Source of the DNA: Gemmatimonadota bacterium
GTDB taxonomy: Bacteria > Gemmatimonadota > Gemmatimonadetes > Gemmatimonadales > GWC2-71-9
Length of the DNA stretch: 10,074 bases
Reading direction: 5' to 3'
Assembly (NCBI GenBank): GCA_003220855.1
Contig: QHTP01000066.1
Span: 1-10,074 of the forward strand
A program made the position numbers and the translations under genes. The notes beneath the pieces are model-generated. The model was given only the letters and a program-made list of their open reading frames with translations, did no database searches and was not told the DNA's origin. Of this stretch, positions 8,091-10,074 are shown in pieces (the stretch's first letter is position 1; every line of letters begins with the position of its first letter).

Positions 8091-8999
8091 CTACCCGTTG
8101 AGGACCGAGCGCGCCGCGACTGCGTCGCGCTCGATCTGGTCGACCAGCGACTGGCGCGACGGGAACGTCTGCACGTCCCGCAGCCGCCGCACCCACTCCA
8201 CCGTCACCACCTGACTGTACAGATCACCGCTGAAGTCGAACAGGTGGATCTCGAGCCCGCGCGCCTGCACGCCGAACGTGGGCCGCGGTCCCTGGTTCAT
8301 CATGCCGCCGTACCGTTTCCCGTTTCCCGTCTCCCGGTTCCCGACTTCCACCCACACCGCGTACACGCCGTCCGGCGGGAGCAGCTTGCGGGGATCGGGC
8401 GGCGTGAGATTGATCGTGGGCACGCCGATCGTGCGGCCGCGCCCCGCCCCACGCTCGACCATCGCCCGCAGGCTGTAGCGGCGCCCCAGCCCCCGCTCGG
8501 CGGATGCCAGGTCGCCGTGCGCCAGCGCCGTGCGGATCAGCGACGACGAGATGGGCTGGCCTCCGTCGGTCACCGCCGGCACCACCTCCATGGCGAACCC
8601 GTCCTGACTCGCGAGGCGCCGCACCAGCTCGATGTCCCCGGTGCGCCCCCGCCCGAACCCGTGATCGTACCCCAGCACCAGCGTCTGCATGGCGAACCGC
8701 GCCCGCAACACGTCCCGCACGAATTCCTCGGGGCCGAGCCGCGCCAGCTCCGGCGTGAACGCCAGCATCTCGATCCGCTCGACCCCGAGCGCCGCCGCCT
8801 GCGCCCGCTTTTCGTCGGGCAGGCTGAGCAGGCGGGGCGCCGCGCTCGGGTTCACCACCTCGAGCGGGTGGGGATCGAACGTCACCAGCAGGCTCACCAG
8901 GCCGCGGGTCCGGGCGCGCCGCACCACGTCGTCGAGCACCGCCTGGTGCCCGCGGTGAATGCCGTCGAACGTGCCGACCGTCGCGACGGTCGCCTTCAT
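8091..8999 (-). CDS. ribF: Bifunctional riboflavin kinase/FAD synthetase
   Basis: A 302-residue cytosolic enzyme that phosphorylates riboflavin to FMN and adenylates FMN to FAD. The N-terminal nucleotidyltransferase domain shows GTFDGIHRGHQ (9-19), TFDPHP (40-45) and PISSSLIRTAL (149-159). The C-terminal flavokinase domain begins near 165 and shows GAGRGRTIGVPTINL (184-198), GVYAVWVEV (211-219), RPTFG (239-243) and EIHLFDFSGDLY (250-261). The ATG at 8999 overlaps the truB stop (ATGA); the longer frame to 9302 only runs through truB. GGAGG sits just one base before ATG, too close for a standard Shine-Dalgarno, so coupling is likely. Residues 218-229 (GNRETGNGKR region) lengthen a loop compared with the usual short turn and are encoded by a 7-nt periodic repeat. 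No FMN riboswitch is seen or expected, as there is no leader. Confidence 0.96.
   Translation of the reverse strand: MKATVATVGTFDGIHRGHQAVLDDVVRRARTRGLVSLLVTFDPHPLEVVNPSAAPRLLSLPDEKRAQAAALGVERIEMLAFTPELARLGPEEFVRDVLRARFAMQTLVLGYDHGFGRGRTGDIELVRRLASQDGFAMEVVPAVTDGGQPISSSLIRTALAHGDLASAERGLGRRYSLRAMVERGAGRGRTIGVPTINLTPPDPRKLLPPDGVYAVWVEVGNRETGNGKRYGGMMNQGPRPTFGVQARGLEIHLFDFSGDLYSQVVTVEWVRRLRDVQTFPSRQSLVDQIERDAVAARSVLNG
8313..8347. repeat. Five-unit heptanucleotide repeat inside ribF
   Basis: On the plus strand the units are CCGTTTC, CCGTTTC, CCGTCTC, CCGGTTC and CCGACTT, exactly 7 nt apart (35 nt in all). On the coding strand the consensus is GRRACGG. It encodes the loop at residues 218-229 of RibF between flavokinase strands. 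Because 7 is not a multiple of 3, the units are read in rotating frames, and the protein repeats only loosely (GNRETGNGKR). Confidence 0.8.
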
Positions 9000-9865
9000 T
9001 CCTCCGCCACGACGACCCGGGGCTTGAGCAGCTCGCCGGAACGCTCCGCCACCGCCAGCAGTCGCCCCCGCGCGAACAGGGCCACCCGTCCCGCTTCCCC
9101 CGTCCCGCTTCCCGCCGGGACCGGCCGCCCGTGAATCACGGCCGCCCGACCGGCTTCGTCCAGGTCCCGGCGCGGCAGCTCGCGGACGAGCTCCGCGCCC
9201 TCCCGCAGGTCGCCGGGCGTCACCGCCTCGGGCGCCACCGCCTCCCCGAGCCGGTAGGGGCCGACCTCGGTACGGGTCAGGGCCGCGAGATGCGCGCCGC
9301 ATCCCAACGCCTCACCGACGTCGCGTGCCAGGCCGCGGAGGTACGTCCCCCCGCTCACCCGGGCCCGGAACGAGACGTCGGGCGGCGCGAAGCGGACGAG
9401 CACGAGCTCCGCGACCTCCACGCGCCGCGCCGGGAGAGCGACCGTTTCGCCCCGGCGAGCCCGGCGGTAGGCGCGCTCGCCGGCCACCTTGACCGCGGAG
9501 TACGCGGGCGGCCGCTGGTCGTAGGCGCCGCGGAACGTCGCCAGCACCCGCTCCACCTGCGCCCCGTCGATGTCGCGCCAGGCGTCCGAAGTTGCGACGG
9601 GCTCCCCCGTCGCGTCGTCGGTGCTGGTGGTCGTGCCGAGCCGGATCACACCCTGGTACGCCTTGGACCACGCCGCCGCGAACGGCGCGAGCCGCGTGGC
9701 GCGCCCCACCACGATCACGAGCAACCCAGCGGCGAACGGATCGAGCGTCCCCAGGTGACCCACGCGGTCGGTGCCGAGCGCGCGACGCACCGTATCGACG
9801 ACGTCGTGCGACGTGGGCCCCACGGGGCCTCCCGGCTTCGCCACGAGCGCCACGCCCGAGATCAG
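8996..9865 (-). CDS. truB: tRNA pseudouridine-55 synthase TruB
   Basis: The enzyme turns U55 of the tRNA T-loop into pseudouridine and acts as a tRNA folding chaperone. Conserved parts, numbered from the CTG start: PTSHDVV (17-23), GHLGTLDPFAAG with catalytic D42 (36-47), YQGVIRLG (70-77), RPPAYSAVKVAGERAY (117-132), VSGGTYLRGLARDVGEALG (169-187) and a short C-terminal PUA-like end (VALFARGRLLAV). At 289 residues it is of the shorter TruB type. Three extra residues (GPV) lie between KPG and GPTSHD compared with the usual motif. I choose CTG at 9865 because AAGGAGG sits 7 nt before it, it overlaps the rbfA stop as CTGA, and it restores the family's SG before ALVAKP. The conventional alternative is GTG at 9853 (285 residues), which has no ribosome binding site at normal distance. 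It overlaps ribF by 4 nt (ATGA). Confidence 0.94.
   Translation of the reverse strand: MISGVALVAKPGGPVGPTSHDVVDTVRRALGTDRVGHLGTLDPFAAGLLVIVVGRATRLAPFAAAWSKAYQGVIRLGTTTSTDDATGEPVATSDAWRDIDGAQVERVLATFRGAYDQRPPAYSAVKVAGERAYRRARRGETVALPARRVEVAELVLVRFAPPDVSFRARVSGGTYLRGLARDVGEALGCGAHLAALTRTEVGPYRLGEAVAPEAVTPGDLREGAELVRELPRRDLDEAGRAAVIHGRPVPAGSGTGEAGRVALFARGRLLAVAERSGELLKPRVVVAEE
9085..9112. repeat. Perfect 14-nt tandem duplication inside truB
   Basis: CCCGTCCCGCTTCC occurs twice head to tail (9085-9098 and 9099-9112). Each copy can be split into two 7-nt units, close on the coding strand to GGGAAGC and GGGACGG, which resemble the ribF heptads. It encodes AGSGTGEAG near the start of the C-terminal PUA-like part of TruB. 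The two copies are read in different frames. Confidence 0.8.
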
Positions 9866-10074
9866 CCCGCGCCCTCCTTGAGGTTCCGCAGGACCTGGTC
9901 GATGCGTTGCGCATGCTCGAGCCCGCGATCGAGCTCGAAGTGGAGCTCGGGCGTCGTGCGCAGCGGCAGCTCTTTAGCGACCTGGGCGCGGAGGAAGCGG
10001 GCCGCGCTCGCCAGACCTTCGAGCGACTTCGCCTTGTCCTCCTCGCTCCCCATCACGCTCACGCGCACGCGGGC
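9862..10074 (-). CDS. rbfA: Ribosome-binding factor A (5' end outside window)
   Basis: Only the last 70 residues are present; the gene enters from the right edge, so about the first half of a typical 115-130 residue RbfA is missing. RbfA is a KH-fold protein that binds the 30S subunit near the 5' end of 16S rRNA and helps late maturation and cold adaptation. The visible part holds the strand ARVRVSVMGSEEDK, the helix LEGLASAARFLRAQVAKEL and the family signature TPELHFELDRGLEHAQRID, ending NLKEGAG. Its TGA (9864-9862) is nested in the CTGA that probably starts truB. The rbfA-truB pair is conserved widely, commonly after nusA and infB, which would be expected just beyond the right edge. Confidence 0.93.
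   Translation of the reverse strand, partial: ARVRVSVMGSEEDKAKSLEGLASAARFLRAQVAKELPLRTTPELHFELDRGLEHAQRIDQVLRNLKEGAG
9873..9878 (-). promoter_or_regulatory. Strong Shine-Dalgarno that decides the truB start
   Basis: AGGAGG (within AAGGAGGG, 9879-9872) lies in the 3' end of rbfA. It is 7 nt from CTG at 9865, 10 nt from ATC at 9862 and 19 nt from GTG at 9853. Only the CTG is at the usual distance. Confidence 0.65.

Noticed and set aside
8083..8196. N-terminal extension of secD
   Set aside because: It reads ribF in another frame; SecD homology and the AGAGGA site support ATG at 8082.
8997..9060. FMN riboswitch before ribF
   Set aside because: ribF overlaps truB, leaving no leader, and no conserved RFN-type sequence is visible.
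5676..9134. Several plus-strand frames of 280-360 codons opposite secF, secD and ribF
   Set aside because: Arg/His-rich shadows of clear genes, with no ribosome binding sites or domains.
9000..9302. N-terminal extension of ribF
   Set aside because: It runs through truB in another frame; the RibF fold starts at the ATG in the ATGA overlap.

Overview
The window is a GC-rich bacterial chromosome segment in which every supported gene lies on the minus strand, so transcription runs from the right edge to the left. SecD/SecF, a lipobox lipoprotein and an exported peptidase suggest a Gram-negative-type envelope. The style of the proteins is compatible with Gemmatimonadota, but that is an impression, not a test result. 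The tRNA with anticodon UCA means the organism probably inserts selenocysteine at UGA codons; selA, selB and selD are not in this window.

In order of transcription the layout is: rbfA (3' part only, 30S ribosome maturation), truB (tRNA pseudouridine-55 synthase), ribF (riboflavin kinase/FAD synthetase), secD and secF (export motor), tatD (metal-dependent DNase), fhs (formate-tetrahydrofolate ligase), ridA (enamine/imine deaminase), a small lipoprotein gene of unknown role, an exported M20 metallopeptidase, and a selenocysteine tRNA gene (selC) 20 nt after the peptidase stop. An 85-nt spacer follows. A protein gene of unknown function, probably exported, then runs off the left edge.

The nine protein-gene junctions between rbfA and the peptidase are all within -4 to +8 nt, mostly ATGA-type stop/start overlaps. 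No promoter or terminator is visible between them. This looks like one long polycistron mixing translation-apparatus, cofactor, export and one-carbon functions, with two envelope proteins and a tRNA at the 3' end. No gap exceeds about 90 nt.

No new defence, mobile or biosynthetic system is visible. The points worth a second look are local: selC as the last gene of a protein operon, an apparent CTG start for truB set by a strong Shine-Dalgarno and a CTGA overlap, 7-nt periodic repeats inside the coding sequences of ribF and truB, a cationic insert in the SecD periplasmic domain, and two unrecognised envelope proteins.
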